The notes: a model not told the origin generated them from the sequence alone. Shown: positions 34,486-43,400, numbered from the stretch's first letter. The stretch is DNA of 64,000 nt from JAAYAO01 sp051133435 (GCF_051133435.1 NZ_JBPGNY010000001.1:930001-994000); one strand, 5' to 3'. Program-made: numbers and translations.

Positions 34486-35204
34486 CCGACCAGACCTTGA
34501 ACCTCAACGGAAAAGTAGCGCTGATCACCGGTGCGGCACGCGGCCAGGGTGCGGCTGCGGTGAAGCTGTTCCACGACCTCGGCGCCACTGTGATCGGCAC
34601 CGATGTCACCGACGGTTCCGAGGTGGTGGCGGGCCTCGATCGGGCCGAGTTCCAAGCCCTCGACATCAGCGACGAGGACGCCTGGCAGCGCGTGGTCGAG
34701 TATGTCGTGACCACTCATGGACGGCTGGACGTGCTGTTGAACAATGCCGCGATCCACGAGCCGGCCGATTTCTTCGCCTATCCGATGAGCGACATGCGTC
34801 GGATGATCGACATCAACCTGTTCGGCCCGATCCTGGGTATGCGGGCGGCCGCCGCGGTGATGGGCGAGGGTGCCTCGATCATCAACGTGTCGTCCAACGA
34901 CGGTATGCGGGGTCGTCCGGGCAACCTGCCCTACTCGGTCAGCAAGTTCGGGGTGCGCGGCGCCAGCCGTTCGGCGGCCTGGGATCTGGCCGGCAAGGGC
35001 ATCCGGGTGAACTGCATCATGCCCGGGGCGATCGACACCGAGATGTTGCACGGGGCCACCGCACAGGTGAACCTCAATTTCATTCCGATGCGCCGACTGG
35101 GTCACGCCAACGAGGTGGCCCCGATGGCGGCCTTCCTGGCCAGCGATCTGGCCGGTTACATCACCGGCGCGGAGATCTCGGTCGACGGTGGGTTGTTGGC
35201 ATGA
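34482..35204 (+). CDS. Short-chain dehydrogenase/reductase (hydroxysteroid-dehydrogenase-like)
   Basis: 240 aa from GTG 34482, which overlaps the sulfatase stop (GTGA), with AGGAGA at 34469-34474. Cofactor motif TGAARGQG, structural NNAA, catalytic Ser in NVSSNDG, Tyr151 and Lys155 in YSVSK. The closing GAEISVDGG is standard. The sequence resembles the bacterial 3alpha/20beta-hydroxysteroid dehydrogenase group. Coupled to the sulfatase, it may oxidise the alcohol freed by desulfation. The substrate remains unproven. Confidence 0.9.
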   Translation: MTDQTLNLNGKVALITGAARGQGAAAVKLFHDLGATVIGTDVTDGSEVVAGLDRAEFQALDISDEDAWQRVVEYVVTTHGRLDVLLNNAAIHEPADFFAYPMSDMRRMIDINLFGPILGMRAAAAVMGEGASIINVSSNDGMRGRPGNLPYSVSKFGVRGASRSAAWDLAGKGIRVNCIMPGAIDTEMLHGATAQVNLNFIPMRRLGHANEVAPMAAFLASDLAGYITGAEISVDGGLLA

Positions 35205-35243
35205 TGCTCCGCACCCCGGCATGAACGGATATGGTGGCGCCCG

Positions 35244-35864
35244 ATGAGCACTCGACCGAAGCCCAACCTGCGTCAGGCGCAGAAGGAAATGACGCGCTCC
35301 ATGTTGGTCCAGCGTGCGGGTGAGTTGTTCACCGAACGCGGCTATGCACCGGTGACGATCGACGAGATCACCAACGCGGTCGGATGCAGCCGGGCCACGT
35401 TCTACTTGCACTTCAGTAGCAAGATCGACGTGCTGCGCGAGGTGTCGCGCACCATCCTCACCGAACGCCCGGTGGAGGTCTACGCCGAGCTGGACGACAT
35501 TCTGGCCGCCGGTGATCGCAGCGACTTCGCCCGCTGGATGCGCCGAGCCCTGGACTGGTTCCTGGCCAACCGCGATTTCCTGCCGGTGTGGGACGAGGCC
35601 GCCTCCCTGGAGCCGGAGTTCCGCAAGGTGTCGCGGGTCAGCAGCGAAGAGCTCGCCGATGCGATGCCGAAGTTTCTCGCCACCTGGCCCGCCGAACGTC
35701 AGGCCGAGGCGCGGCTGCGGGTGATCCTGCTGGTGTCACAGTTGGAGCGCTTCTTCACCCGGTGGATCGTTCAGGGCGCGATCGACACCACCCCGGAGGA
35801 GGCCGCCCGGGTGTTGACCGATATCTGGTATCCGGCGCTCAGCGAGATGCAGCCCCGGAAGTGA
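35244..35864 (+). CDS. TetR family transcriptional regulator
   Basis: 206 aa from ATG 35244. Helix-turn-helix at about 18-60: AGELFTERGYAPVTIDEITNAVG then CSRATFYLHFSSK, the TetR recognition helix, quoted in two parts. The C-terminal ligand domain is unlike any I can name. A TATGGT box (35230-35235) 8 bases before the ATG suggests a leaderless start. It follows the SDR by 39 bases and may control the sulfatase-SDR and FMO operons, whose shared intergenic region has palindromes. Its 3' end overlaps the convergent radical SAM gene by 26 bases. Confidence 0.88.
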   Translation: MSTRPKPNLRQAQKEMTRSMLVQRAGELFTERGYAPVTIDEITNAVGCSRATFYLHFSSKIDVLREVSRTILTERPVEVYAELDDILAAGDRSDFARWMRRALDWFLANRDFLPVWDEAASLEPEFRKVSRVSSEELADAMPKFLATWPAERQAEARLRVILLVSQLERFFTRWIVQGAIDTTPEEAARVLTDIWYPALSEMQPRK

Positions 35865-37032
35865 CCGCCCGCGGCTGGTAGGCGCAGGTCGGGTCGGAGG
35901 CCAATGGGTCGCCGGTCATCGCGAAGGCCCGGGCCCGCGATCCCCCGCAGACGTCGTTGAACTCGCACACCCCGCACTTGCCCGAGTAGCCGGACGGGTC
36001 ACGCAGCGCCCGGAACATCGGGTCGTCGCGGTAGATGTCCTTGAACGACCGCTCGCGCACCGACCCGGCATCATGCGGCAGGAAACCACTGGGGTGCACG
36101 TGCCCGACATGGTCGATGAAGGCGAACCCGCGTCCGGAGTTCACCCCGATCGGGGGCCGGCGCACCCGCACCCGCTCGGGCTCGCCCATCAGTTCCCGGG
36201 TCTCGGCCAGCAGCCGGTGGTAGAGCTCCCCGCGCGGCGGGGCCGGGTTGCCGTCGCCGGCGATCTCGCCGTCGGCCTCGGCGTCGCGTTGCAGCACGAT
36301 CCGGCGGTAGTTGGGCGCCTCGGTCACCTTCACCGGAATCCAGTCGGAGACATCGTGCAGCCAGTTGAGCACGTCCTCCTCCTGCTCGGGGGTGAGCGGG
36401 CCCAGGTGCGAACCGCGGCCCATCGGCACCAGGAAGAGCACGTACCACAGGTGTGCCCCCATCTGCCGGACGGTGTTCACGATCTGCGGCAGCTCATCGA
36501 GGTTGTCGGCGCAGATCGTGGTGTTCACCTGAAATCGGAAGCCGTGCTTCACGATCAGCTCGGCCGCCCGCAGGGTCGCTTCGAAGGTGCCGTCGATGCC
36601 CCGGAAGGCGTCGTGGGTGGCGGCGGTGGCCCCGTCCAGCGACAGCGACATCGCCTTGGTGCCGGCGGCCTTGATCTCGGCCAGCCGCTCGTCGGTGAAC
36701 TTCGGGGTCACCGAGGGTGACAGTGAGATCGGCAATCCCGCCTCGGTGCCGTAACGAATCAGTTCGGCCAGATCTTCGCGCTCGAAGGCGTCCCCACCCG
36801 AGATCACCACCATCGGGCGTCCGTCGGGGTAGCTGGCCAGGTCGTCCAGCAGCGCCTTGCCCTCCTCGGTGCTCAGTTGCAGCGGGTCGGGGACGAACTG
36901 GGCGTCGGCCCGACAGTGCCGGCAGACCAACTGGCAGGCCCGGGTGACCTCCCAGACCAACAGGAAGGGCCGGTCGTTGAGGTCGTGGTGGACGGTGCGC
37001 ACCAGCGGTGCATGGTGATGAGGATGGGTCAC
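35839..37032 (-). CDS. Radical SAM/SPASM domain protein (TIGR04053-like)
   Basis: 397 aa from GTG 37032. The 4Fe-4S/SAM motif C-x3-C-x2-C is at Cys33, 37 and 40 (ACQLVCRHC), with the GGDAF glycine-rich SAM loop near 80. A C-terminal cysteine cluster (GKCGVCEFNDVCGG and a later PTC) forms a SPASM/twitch-type auxiliary cluster site. A His-rich N-terminus (residues 3-7, HPHHH) is unusual. Relatives include AhbD-like haem synthases and peptide-modifying enzymes; no precursor peptide or haem gene is nearby, so the substrate is open. It stands alone between a terminator and the convergent TetR gene. Confidence 0.82.
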   Translation of the reverse strand: MTHPHHHAPLVRTVHHDLNDRPFLLVWEVTRACQLVCRHCRADAQFVPDPLQLSTEEGKALLDDLASYPDGRPMVVISGGDAFEREDLAELIRYGTEAGLPISLSPSVTPKFTDERLAEIKAAGTKAMSLSLDGATAATHDAFRGIDGTFEATLRAAELIVKHGFRFQVNTTICADNLDELPQIVNTVRQMGAHLWYVLFLVPMGRGSHLGPLTPEQEEDVLNWLHDVSDWIPVKVTEAPNYRRIVLQRDAEADGEIAGDGNPAPPRGELYHRLLAETRELMGEPERVRVRRPPIGVNSGRGFAFIDHVGHVHPSGFLPHDAGSVRERSFKDIYRDDPMFRALRDPSGYSGKCGVCEFNDVCGGSRARAFAMTGDPLASDPTCAYQPRAVTSGAASR

Positions 37033-37041
37033 CCCGACAGT

Positions 37042-37057
37042 CTACTACGCAAAGTAG
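37042..37057. promoter_or_regulatory. CTACT-N6-AGTAG inverted repeat just upstream of the radical SAM gene
   Basis: CTACT (37042-37046) and AGTAG (37053-37057) flank ACGCAA, 10 to 25 bases before the GTG start at 37032. It could be an operator (BlaI/CopY-type repressors use similar TAC/GTA arms) or a leader hairpin. It partly overlaps the terminator stem of the upstream gene. Confidence 0.4.
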
Positions 37058-37096
37058 GGGGACGGCCGGTCGTTGGTGACGCGGCCATCCCCCTAC
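37054..37096 (-). terminator. Terminator of the lipoprotein solute-binding gene
   Basis: Arms 37082-37096 and 37054-37068 form a 15-bp stem that is fully paired in the minus-strand RNA (one G-U). Loop of 13 bases, followed on the minus strand by TTTGCG. It begins 37 bases after the stop at 37133 and separates that gene from the radical SAM gene. Confidence 0.7.
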
Positions 37097-37132
37097 CGGG
37101 ATGTTGCTTCAGTGGGCTCCGATGGACTCGGC

Positions 37133-38746
37133 TCAGTCGGCCACGTAGGCCTTCTTGAACGACACCATCGAGTTCGCGGCACCCTCGACGCCACCGACGT
37201 TGTCGGCCCAGAAGGTTGCCTCGGCGAACGGTGCCCAGGTGATGAACGGCACGGTCTCGACGTAGAGGGTCTCGATCTCGGCCATCACCGCCTTGGCCTC
37301 GTCCGGCTCGGCCGCCTTGAGCTTGTCGAGCAGTTCGTCCATCTCCGGCGAGGTCGGCATGCCGTAGACCTGGGTGCCCTCGGAGTGCATCGCGGCGTTC
37401 ATCTTGGAGTACGGGTCGAACTCACGGATCGACACACCCCAGGCCATCACCTCGTAGTCACCGGCCAGGGCGCGGGTGATCTGGTCGGCCGCGGTGCGCA
37501 GCAGTTCGGTCTCCACCTCGAAGCCGACCGCCTCGAGCTGGGCCTGCACCGCCAGCGCGGTGTCGCGCGAGGCCTCGTCCTGCCCGTCGATGTAGTGCAC
37601 CTTGCCGGAGTAGCCGTCGGCCTTGGCCTCCTCGAGCAGCTTCTTGGCCTCTTCGGGGTTGTACTCGATCTCGGGAACCGACTCGTTGTACCACTTGGAG
37701 TAATCGGCGAACAGGCGCAGGGTCGGGATGCCCTTGCTCTTGTAGGCCCGGTCGTGGACGACCTTCGGGTCGACCGCCATCGCCAGCGCCTTGCGCACCC
37801 GCGGGTCGGCTCCGGCATCGCTGCTCTCGCTGAGGATCGCGGCGTTGCTGGCGGCCACCATGTTCACGTAGCCCGGCTTGTCGGCCTCGAGCATGTCGTC
37901 GACCTCATCGGCACCGCGCAGGAAGACCGCCTGAACGTCACCGTTGCTCATCGCGTCGATCGCGGCCTGGGGGTTGTCCAGGTAGGCGAAACGGACGGTG
38001 TCGAGATAGGGCTTGCCGTCCCAGTAGCCCTCGAAGGCCTCCACGGTGACGGCCTCACCGGTGTCGACCGACTTCACCTTGAACGGGCCGGCGCCGATCG
38101 CTTCGAAGGCCTCGGGGCCACCGGCGTCGGAAGCCTTGGCCACGATCATGCCCGGCCCGGTCGAGAGCATGTTCGGGAAGGTCGGGAACTTCTCGTTGAT
38201 GGTGATCTTCAGCGTGGTCGCGTCGACCGCCTCGATCGACTTCACGTTCGACCGCCACAGCTGTCCCTCCGGGGCCCGCTGGGCAGCGGCGTAACGCTCC
38301 ATGCTCCACTTCACCGCTTCGGCGTCCAGGGTGGTGCCGTCGTGGAATTTCAGGTCCGGACGCAGCTTGATGGTGAACTCGGTGAACTCGTCATTGGCCT
38401 CGAGCGACTCGGCCAGCTGGGGCACCAGTTCGCCCTTCTCGGCGTCGTAGCGCATCAGGGTGTCGTAGATGTTGTTCATCTCCACACCACCGGTCGACGC
38501 CGAAGCGATGGTCGCCGCCGGGTCGAGGCTGCGCGGTTCGAGGAAACCGGTCCAGGTGATGCTGCCGCCCTGTTTCGGTTCGGCATCGGTTTGCTTGCCG
38601 ACCATTCCCTCGGTGTAGGACGAGCCCTCGCCGGGCCCGGTGTCGTCCGAATCGGTGTCGTCCTGGCCACCGCGGGCACATCCGCTCAATGCGAGCGCCC
38701 CCACCAGGGCAGCGACACCAAGTGCCTTCCAACGAGTGCTTCGCAT
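37133..38746 (-). CDS. Family 5 ABC transporter substrate-binding lipoprotein
   Basis: 537 aa. Signal peptide with lipobox L-S-G-C; the lipidated Cys is residue 23, so the mature protein is tethered outside the membrane. SBP family 5 signs: WTGFLEPRSLDPA, LRPDLKFHDGTTLDAEAVKWS (hallmark F-H-D-G-x-x-x-x-A-x-x-V), and PRVRKALAMAVDPKVV. It would capture a peptide or other oligomeric or amphipathic solute. No permease or ATPase gene adjoins, so it must use a distant ABC core. It diverges from the second BVMO operon. Confidence 0.92.
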   Translation of the reverse strand: MRSTRWKALGVAALVGALALSGCARGGQDDTDSDDTGPGEGSSYTEGMVGKQTDAEPKQGGSITWTGFLEPRSLDPAATIASASTGGVEMNNIYDTLMRYDAEKGELVPQLAESLEANDEFTEFTIKLRPDLKFHDGTTLDAEAVKWSMERYAAAQRAPEGQLWRSNVKSIEAVDATTLKITINEKFPTFPNMLSTGPGMIVAKASDAGGPEAFEAIGAGPFKVKSVDTGEAVTVEAFEGYWDGKPYLDTVRFAYLDNPQAAIDAMSNGDVQAVFLRGADEVDDMLEADKPGYVNMVAASNAAILSESSDAGADPRVRKALAMAVDPKVVHDRAYKSKGIPTLRLFADYSKWYNESVPEIEYNPEEAKKLLEEAKADGYSGKVHYIDGQDEASRDTALAVQAQLEAVGFEVETELLRTAADQITRALAGDYEVMAWGVSIREFDPYSKMNAAMHSEGTQVYGMPTSPEMDELLDKLKAAEPDEAKAVMAEIETLYVETVPFITWAPFAEATFWADNVGGVEGAANSMVSFKKAYVAD

Positions 38747-38901
38747 GGGAAACTTCTTTCTGCTTGGTTCGACCGTGAACTTAGCTGTCGCGAAGCCGCC
38801 TTCTCGACAGCCGGTCCCACTGGGTCGAAGGTTTACCGCGCCTGATTCTCGGCAAAACTACGCTGCCCGGAACCAGACTTCGGTACAGGAGGTTCACACT
38901 C

Positions 38902-40521
38902 GTGACCACGCAGGAAGCACCCGACACCGGCTCCTACGACGTCGTTGTGCTCGGCGCAGGCATCGCCGGCATCTACGCGGTGTACAAGTTCCGCGAGATG
39001 GGCCTCAGCGTGAAGGCCTTCGAAGCCGCCAGTGACGTCGGGGGCGTGTGGTTCTGGAACCGCTACCCGGGGGCCCGTTGTGATGTGGAGTCGATCGACT
39101 ACTCCTATTCCTTCGACCCCGAACTGGAACAGGACTGGGATTGGAGCGAGAAGTACGCCACCCAGCCCGAGATCCTGGCCTACCTGCGCCATGTGACCGA
39201 CCGTTACGAGCTGCGTCCGCACATGCAGTTCAACACCCGAATCACCTCGGCCGAACTCAACGAGGAGAACCTCACCTGGACGGTGCACACCGACCGGGGC
39301 GACGAGGTGACCGCCCGTTTCTTCGTGATGGCGGCCGGACCGCTGTCGAATGCGAATGTGCCGGCCTTCCCGGGCCTGGGTGATTTCCGCGGCGATGTGC
39401 TGCACACCGCCCAGTGGCCGCACGAGGGTTACGACTTCACCGGCAAGCGGGTCGGCCTGATCGGCACCGGCTCGTCCGGCATTCAGGCCACCCCGCACCT
39501 GGCCGAGGACGCCGAGAAGCTGTATGTCTTCCAGCGCACCGCGAACTACTCGATTCCGGCCGGCAACCGACCGATCACCGACGAAGGCCTCAAGGAATAC
39601 AAGGCCAACTACGCCGAACGCCGCGCCATGTCGTGGACCAGCGGCGGCGGCTCCCCGCACCGACCCCATCCGCAGTCGGCCCTGGACGTCTCCCCCGAGG
39701 AGCGGGCACGCGCCTACGAGGAACGGTGGAAGCTCGGCGGGGTGCTGTTCTCCAAGACCTTCCCCGATCAGTTGTCGAACCTGGAGGCGAACCACACCGC
39801 CCGCGAGTTCTGGGAGAACAAGATCCGCGAGGTGATCAACGACCCCGAGGTCGCCGAGCAGTTGATTCCCAACGATCATCCGATCGGCGCCAAGCGGATC
39901 TGCACCGACTCCGACTACTACGAGACCTTCAACCGAGACAACGTCGAGTTGGTGAACCTGAAGCGCACCCCGCTGGAGGGGATGGACGCCACCGGTATCA
40001 ACACCTCCGAGGCCCACTACGACCTGGACGTGATCGTGTTGGCCACCGGCTTCGATGCGATGACCGGTTCGGTCAGCAAGGTCGACATCATCGGACGCGC
40101 CGGTCAGAGCCTGAACGAGGCGTGGGCCGAGGGCCCGAAGACCTACCTGGGGCTGGGCGTCAACGGCTTTCCGAATATGTTCAACTTGACCGGCCCGGGC
40201 AGCCCCTCGGTGCTGGCCAACATGGTGCTGCACTCCGAACTGCACGTGAACTTCGTGGCCGATCTGATCAAGTTTCTCGACGAGCGGGGTGCGGCCGGCA
40301 TCGAAGCCGGCGCTGATGCCCAGGAGGCCTGGGTGAACGAGACCCGCCGACTGGCCGAGGGCTCGCTGCTGAACATGGCGAACTCCTGGTACCTCGGCTC
40401 GAACATCCCCAACCGGCCGCGGGTGTTCATGCCCTATGCCGCCGGGTTCTCGGCCTACCGCGAGGTGTTGGAAGAAGTGACGAGCTCGCAGTACCGCGGC
40501 TTCAGCGTGCTGGAGAAATGA
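38902..40521 (+). CDS. Flavin-dependent Baeyer-Villiger monooxygenase (type I), second copy
   Basis: 539 aa from GTG 38902 with AGGAGG at 38887-38892. FAD-binding GAGIAG near residue 19, complete BVMO fingerprint FRGDVLHTAQWP at 162-173, NADPH-binding GTGSSG, and ATGFDAMTGS. It is similar end to end to the BVMO at 12.2 kb (for example WNRYPGARCD and GPGSPSVL in both), so the two are paralogues. It is the first gene of a three-gene operon with a TPP enzyme and a 2-hydroxyacid oxidase, and probably makes an ester or lactone from a ketone. Confidence 0.93.
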   Translation: MTTQEAPDTGSYDVVVLGAGIAGIYAVYKFREMGLSVKAFEAASDVGGVWFWNRYPGARCDVESIDYSYSFDPELEQDWDWSEKYATQPEILAYLRHVTDRYELRPHMQFNTRITSAELNEENLTWTVHTDRGDEVTARFFVMAAGPLSNANVPAFPGLGDFRGDVLHTAQWPHEGYDFTGKRVGLIGTGSSGIQATPHLAEDAEKLYVFQRTANYSIPAGNRPITDEGLKEYKANYAERRAMSWTSGGGSPHRPHPQSALDVSPEERARAYEERWKLGGVLFSKTFPDQLSNLEANHTAREFWENKIREVINDPEVAEQLIPNDHPIGAKRICTDSDYYETFNRDNVELVNLKRTPLEGMDATGINTSEAHYDLDVIVLATGFDAMTGSVSKVDIIGRAGQSLNEAWAEGPKTYLGLGVNGFPNMFNLTGPGSPSVLANMVLHSELHVNFVADLIKFLDERGAAGIEAGADAQEAWVNETRRLAEGSLLNMANSWYLGSNIPNRPRVFMPYAAGFSAYREVLEEVTSSQYRGFSVLEK

Positions 40522-40522
40522 C

Positions 40523-42163
40523 ATGTGGGGTAGCGGAGCCCAAGCCGTTGCACTTGCCCTGGAAGCACTCGGGGTGGACCGGGTCTTCACCGTGCCGAGC
40601 GTGCACAACCTGGCGGTGCTGAAAGTCCTGCACGAACGGGGCCGGATCAGCGTCTGCGGGGCCCGCCACGAACAGGGTGCGGTGCACGCCGCCGATGGCT
40701 ACGCCCGGGCGACCGGCCGGCTGGGGGTGGCGATCGTCAGTACCGGGCCGGGTACCGCCAATGCGATGGGTGGCCTGTACGAAGCCCACTTCGCGTCGTC
40801 GCCGGTGCTGTTGTTGACCACGCAGATTCCGACCCGCTACCTGGGCCGTGGTTTCGGCTACATCCACGAGGCCGATCGGCAGAGCGACATGCTGCGGACG
40901 GTCTGCAAACAGGTCACCTTGGTGGAACGCTCCCAGGACCTGGCCGACACCGTGGTCGAGGCCGGCCTGGCCGCTCGTCGCGGTCGTCCCCGTCCGGTGG
41001 CGGTGGAGATTCCGGCCGACCTGCCCGACGCATCGGTGCTCCTGGATGCCGAACGACTGGCCGAGACCGTGGCTCGCGAACCGGATCCGGTCGGTCCGTC
41101 GCCCGATGAGATCGCCGATGCCCTGGCGGTGTTGCGCGAGGCGCGGCGGCCGTTGATCTGGTCGGGTGGTGGGGTGATTCACGGCGATGCGGCCGAAGAA
41201 CTGCAGCGGTTCGCCCGCGCCTGGCAGGCCCCGGTGCTGACCAGCCGGGAGGGTCGCGGCGCGATCGATGAGGACGACCCGTTGGCGCTGGGCGCGGTGG
41301 CCACCAGCGCGGCGATGCGGGAGTTCATCGCCGACAGCGACGTGTTGTTGGCCGTGGGCAGCCGCTTCCAGCAGTACCCCACCGGCCAGTGGACGCTGCC
41401 ATGGCCCGAGCGCATCGTGCAACTGGACGTCGACCCGCTGATGATCGGCCGCTCCTTCTCCCCCGAGGTCGCGGTGATCGCCGATGCCCGGCCCGGGCTG
41501 GCCGCCTTGGCCGACGGCCTGGGCGACTTGGACGAGGCCGCGCTCAGCGAACGCACCGACCGATTGAACGCGGGCCGTGCCGCGACCGAGGCGACCCGAG
41601 CTGAGTATGCGAAGCGTTCGGGCCCCGATCACCGCGCGATCGTGGAATCGTTCAACCGGCATCTGCCCGCCGACACCGTGGTGGTGCGCGACCCGACCGT
41701 GCCGGCGACCGTCTGGGGTGAATCGCTGCTGCGGATTCACCACCCCCGCACCTCGATTCGCGGGGTGTCGTTGGGCATCGGCCCGGCCCTGCCGTTGGCG
41801 ATCGGGGCCGCGCTGGGCAGCGGACGACCGACCGTCGCCCTGCACGGCGATGGTGGCTTCATGCTGAGCATCGGGGAGTTGGCCGCCGCGGTGCAGTTGC
41901 AGGCTCCGGTGGTGATCTGCCTGTTCAACGACGTGGGCTATCAGATGCTGCGCAATATCGAGTCCGGGATCGGGGACGGCGCCCATCACGACACCGAGTT
42001 GGCCACCCCGAAGTTCGCCGAAACCGCTCGTACTTTCGGCGCCCGTGGGGTGTGGGTCGATTCGGCCGAAGCCTTCGATCAGGCCCTGGGCGAAGCGTTG
42101 TCGGCCACCGGGCCGACCCTGATCGAGATCGACCTGTCGAGTTTGCACCCGCTGGACACCTGA
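40523..42163 (+). CDS. Thiamine-diphosphate enzyme (acetolactate synthase/benzoylformate decarboxylase superfamily)
   Basis: 546 aa from ATG 40523, one base after the BVMO stop. Three-domain layout: Pyr domain with the catalytic Glu in ARHEQGAVHAADGYAR, central domain (about 190-320), and PP domain with the Mg-TPP motif GDGGFMLS...FNDVGY. The quartz-like HEQGA motif is shared by decarboxylases, carboligases and acyloin enzymes, so the exact reaction is open. Paired with an FMN 2-hydroxyacid oxidase (one-base overlap), a 2-keto-acid decarboxylase role is attractive, as in the mandelate pathway. Confidence 0.88.
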   Translation: MWGSGAQAVALALEALGVDRVFTVPSVHNLAVLKVLHERGRISVCGARHEQGAVHAADGYARATGRLGVAIVSTGPGTANAMGGLYEAHFASSPVLLLTTQIPTRYLGRGFGYIHEADRQSDMLRTVCKQVTLVERSQDLADTVVEAGLAARRGRPRPVAVEIPADLPDASVLLDAERLAETVAREPDPVGPSPDEIADALAVLREARRPLIWSGGGVIHGDAAEELQRFARAWQAPVLTSREGRGAIDEDDPLALGAVATSAAMREFIADSDVLLAVGSRFQQYPTGQWTLPWPERIVQLDVDPLMIGRSFSPEVAVIADARPGLAALADGLGDLDEAALSERTDRLNAGRAATEATRAEYAKRSGPDHRAIVESFNRHLPADTVVVRDPTVPATVWGESLLRIHHPRTSIRGVSLGIGPALPLAIGAALGSGRPTVALHGDGGFMLSIGELAAAVQLQAPVVICLFNDVGYQMLRNIESGIGDGAHHDTELATPKFAETARTFGARGVWVDSAEAFDQALGEALSATGPTLIEIDLSSLHPLDT

Positions 42164-43368
42164 TGGTCGCCCGCCGCCTTCCGCGCCCGTCCGAGCTGGC
42201 ACCGCTGCTGCGGCTGCGCCCGCGCGAGCCCAATGCCACCGCCCGGCGGTTGGCCCGCGCGCACAGCATCGACGACCTGCGCACCATCGCACTGCGACGC
42301 ACACCGCGGCCGGTCTTCGACTACGTCGACGGTGGCGCCGACAGCGAGATCAGCATGCGGCACGCCCGCACCGCTTTCGACGCGGTGCGTTTTCAACCGA
42401 AGGTGCTGCGCGACGTCAGCGAGGTCGACACCGGCACCACCATCCTGGGAAAGCCCGCCGCCCTGCCGCTGGTCTTCGGGCCGACCGGGTTCACCCGGAT
42501 GATGCAGCACGAGGGCGAGCGGGCCGTCGGTGCGGTGGCCGAGCGGGCCGGCATCCCGTATGCCCTGGCGACCATGGGCACCACCACGATCGAGGACTTG
42601 GCCGCGCATGCACCCGCGGGACGACGGTGGTTCCAGCTCTACCTGTGGCAGGACCGGGAGCGCAGCAAGGGGTTCATCGACCGGGCTGCGGCGGCCGGCT
42701 ACGACACGCTGATCATGACCGTGGACGTCCCGACGGTCGGCAAGCATCACCGCAGCCTGCGTTCGGGGTTGACGATTCCACCGACCCTGTCGCTGTCGAC
42801 GTTGGCGAACATGGCCCGCTACCCGCACTGGTGGTTGAACGTGTTGACCACCGAGCCGTTGCGCTTCGCCTCCTCCGGAGAGGGTGCGGGCTACGGCAAG
42901 AACGTCCGGATGATCGACCCCGGAGCCACCTTCGCCGACCTGGAATGGTTGCGCTCACACTGGCCGGGCACGCTGTTGGTCAAGGGCACGCTGCGCCCTG
43001 ACGACGCCCGTCGGGTGGTCGATTGCGGCGCCGACGGGGTGATCGTGTCGAGTCACGGCGGACGCCAGCTCGACCGGACGCCCGCCCCGATCGAGGTTCT
43101 GCCGGCAATGGTCGCCGAAGTCGGCGATGATGCCGCGGTATTTCTCGACGGTGGGGTGCGCAACGGTGGTGATCTCGCGGCGGCGCTGTGCCTGGGCGCG
43201 CAGGCCTGTTTCGTCGGACGCCCCTATTTGTACGGCCTGATGGCCGGCGGTGAGCGGGGCGTGCAGCGGGCGCTCGAGATCTTCACCACCGAGTTCGAAC
43301 GCACCATGCGCCTGCTCGGGGTCACCACGGTCGGTGAACTGGACGAGACGCTGATCCGCGCTCACTGA
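42163..43368 (+). CDS. FMN-dependent 2-hydroxyacid oxidase/dehydrogenase
   Basis: 401 aa from ATG 42163, overlapping the TPP gene stop by one base (TGATG). TIM barrel with FDYVDGGADSE near the start, TVDVPTVGKHHR, LVKGTLRPDDA with the catalytic Lys, and the active-site base His298 in SHGGRQLD. The family includes lactate, glycolate and mandelate dehydrogenases. The chain is long enough to hold a membrane or loop insertion (about 205-245, SLSTLANMARYPHWW). It would oxidise a 2-hydroxyacid to the 2-ketoacid for the TPP enzyme. It is the last gene of the operon, 32 bases from the convergent hspR. Confidence 0.92.
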   Translation: MVARRLPRPSELAPLLRLRPREPNATARRLARAHSIDDLRTIALRRTPRPVFDYVDGGADSEISMRHARTAFDAVRFQPKVLRDVSEVDTGTTILGKPAALPLVFGPTGFTRMMQHEGERAVGAVAERAGIPYALATMGTTTIEDLAAHAPAGRRWFQLYLWQDRERSKGFIDRAAAAGYDTLIMTVDVPTVGKHHRSLRSGLTIPPTLSLSTLANMARYPHWWLNVLTTEPLRFASSGEGAGYGKNVRMIDPGATFADLEWLRSHWPGTLLVKGTLRPDDARRVVDCGADGVIVSSHGGRQLDRTPAPIEVLPAMVAEVGDDAAVFLDGGVRNGGDLAAALCLGAQACFVGRPYLYGLMAGGERGVQRALEIFTTEFERTMRLLGVTTVGELDETLIRAH

Positions 43369-43400
43369 CTACGCGCGGTTCGGGCTAACGCGGTATCGGG

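Noticed and set aside
43369..43400. Terminator between the hydroxyacid oxidase and hspR
   Set aside because: Some repeated GCGGT/CGGG words are present but no clean stem-loop with a T-run.
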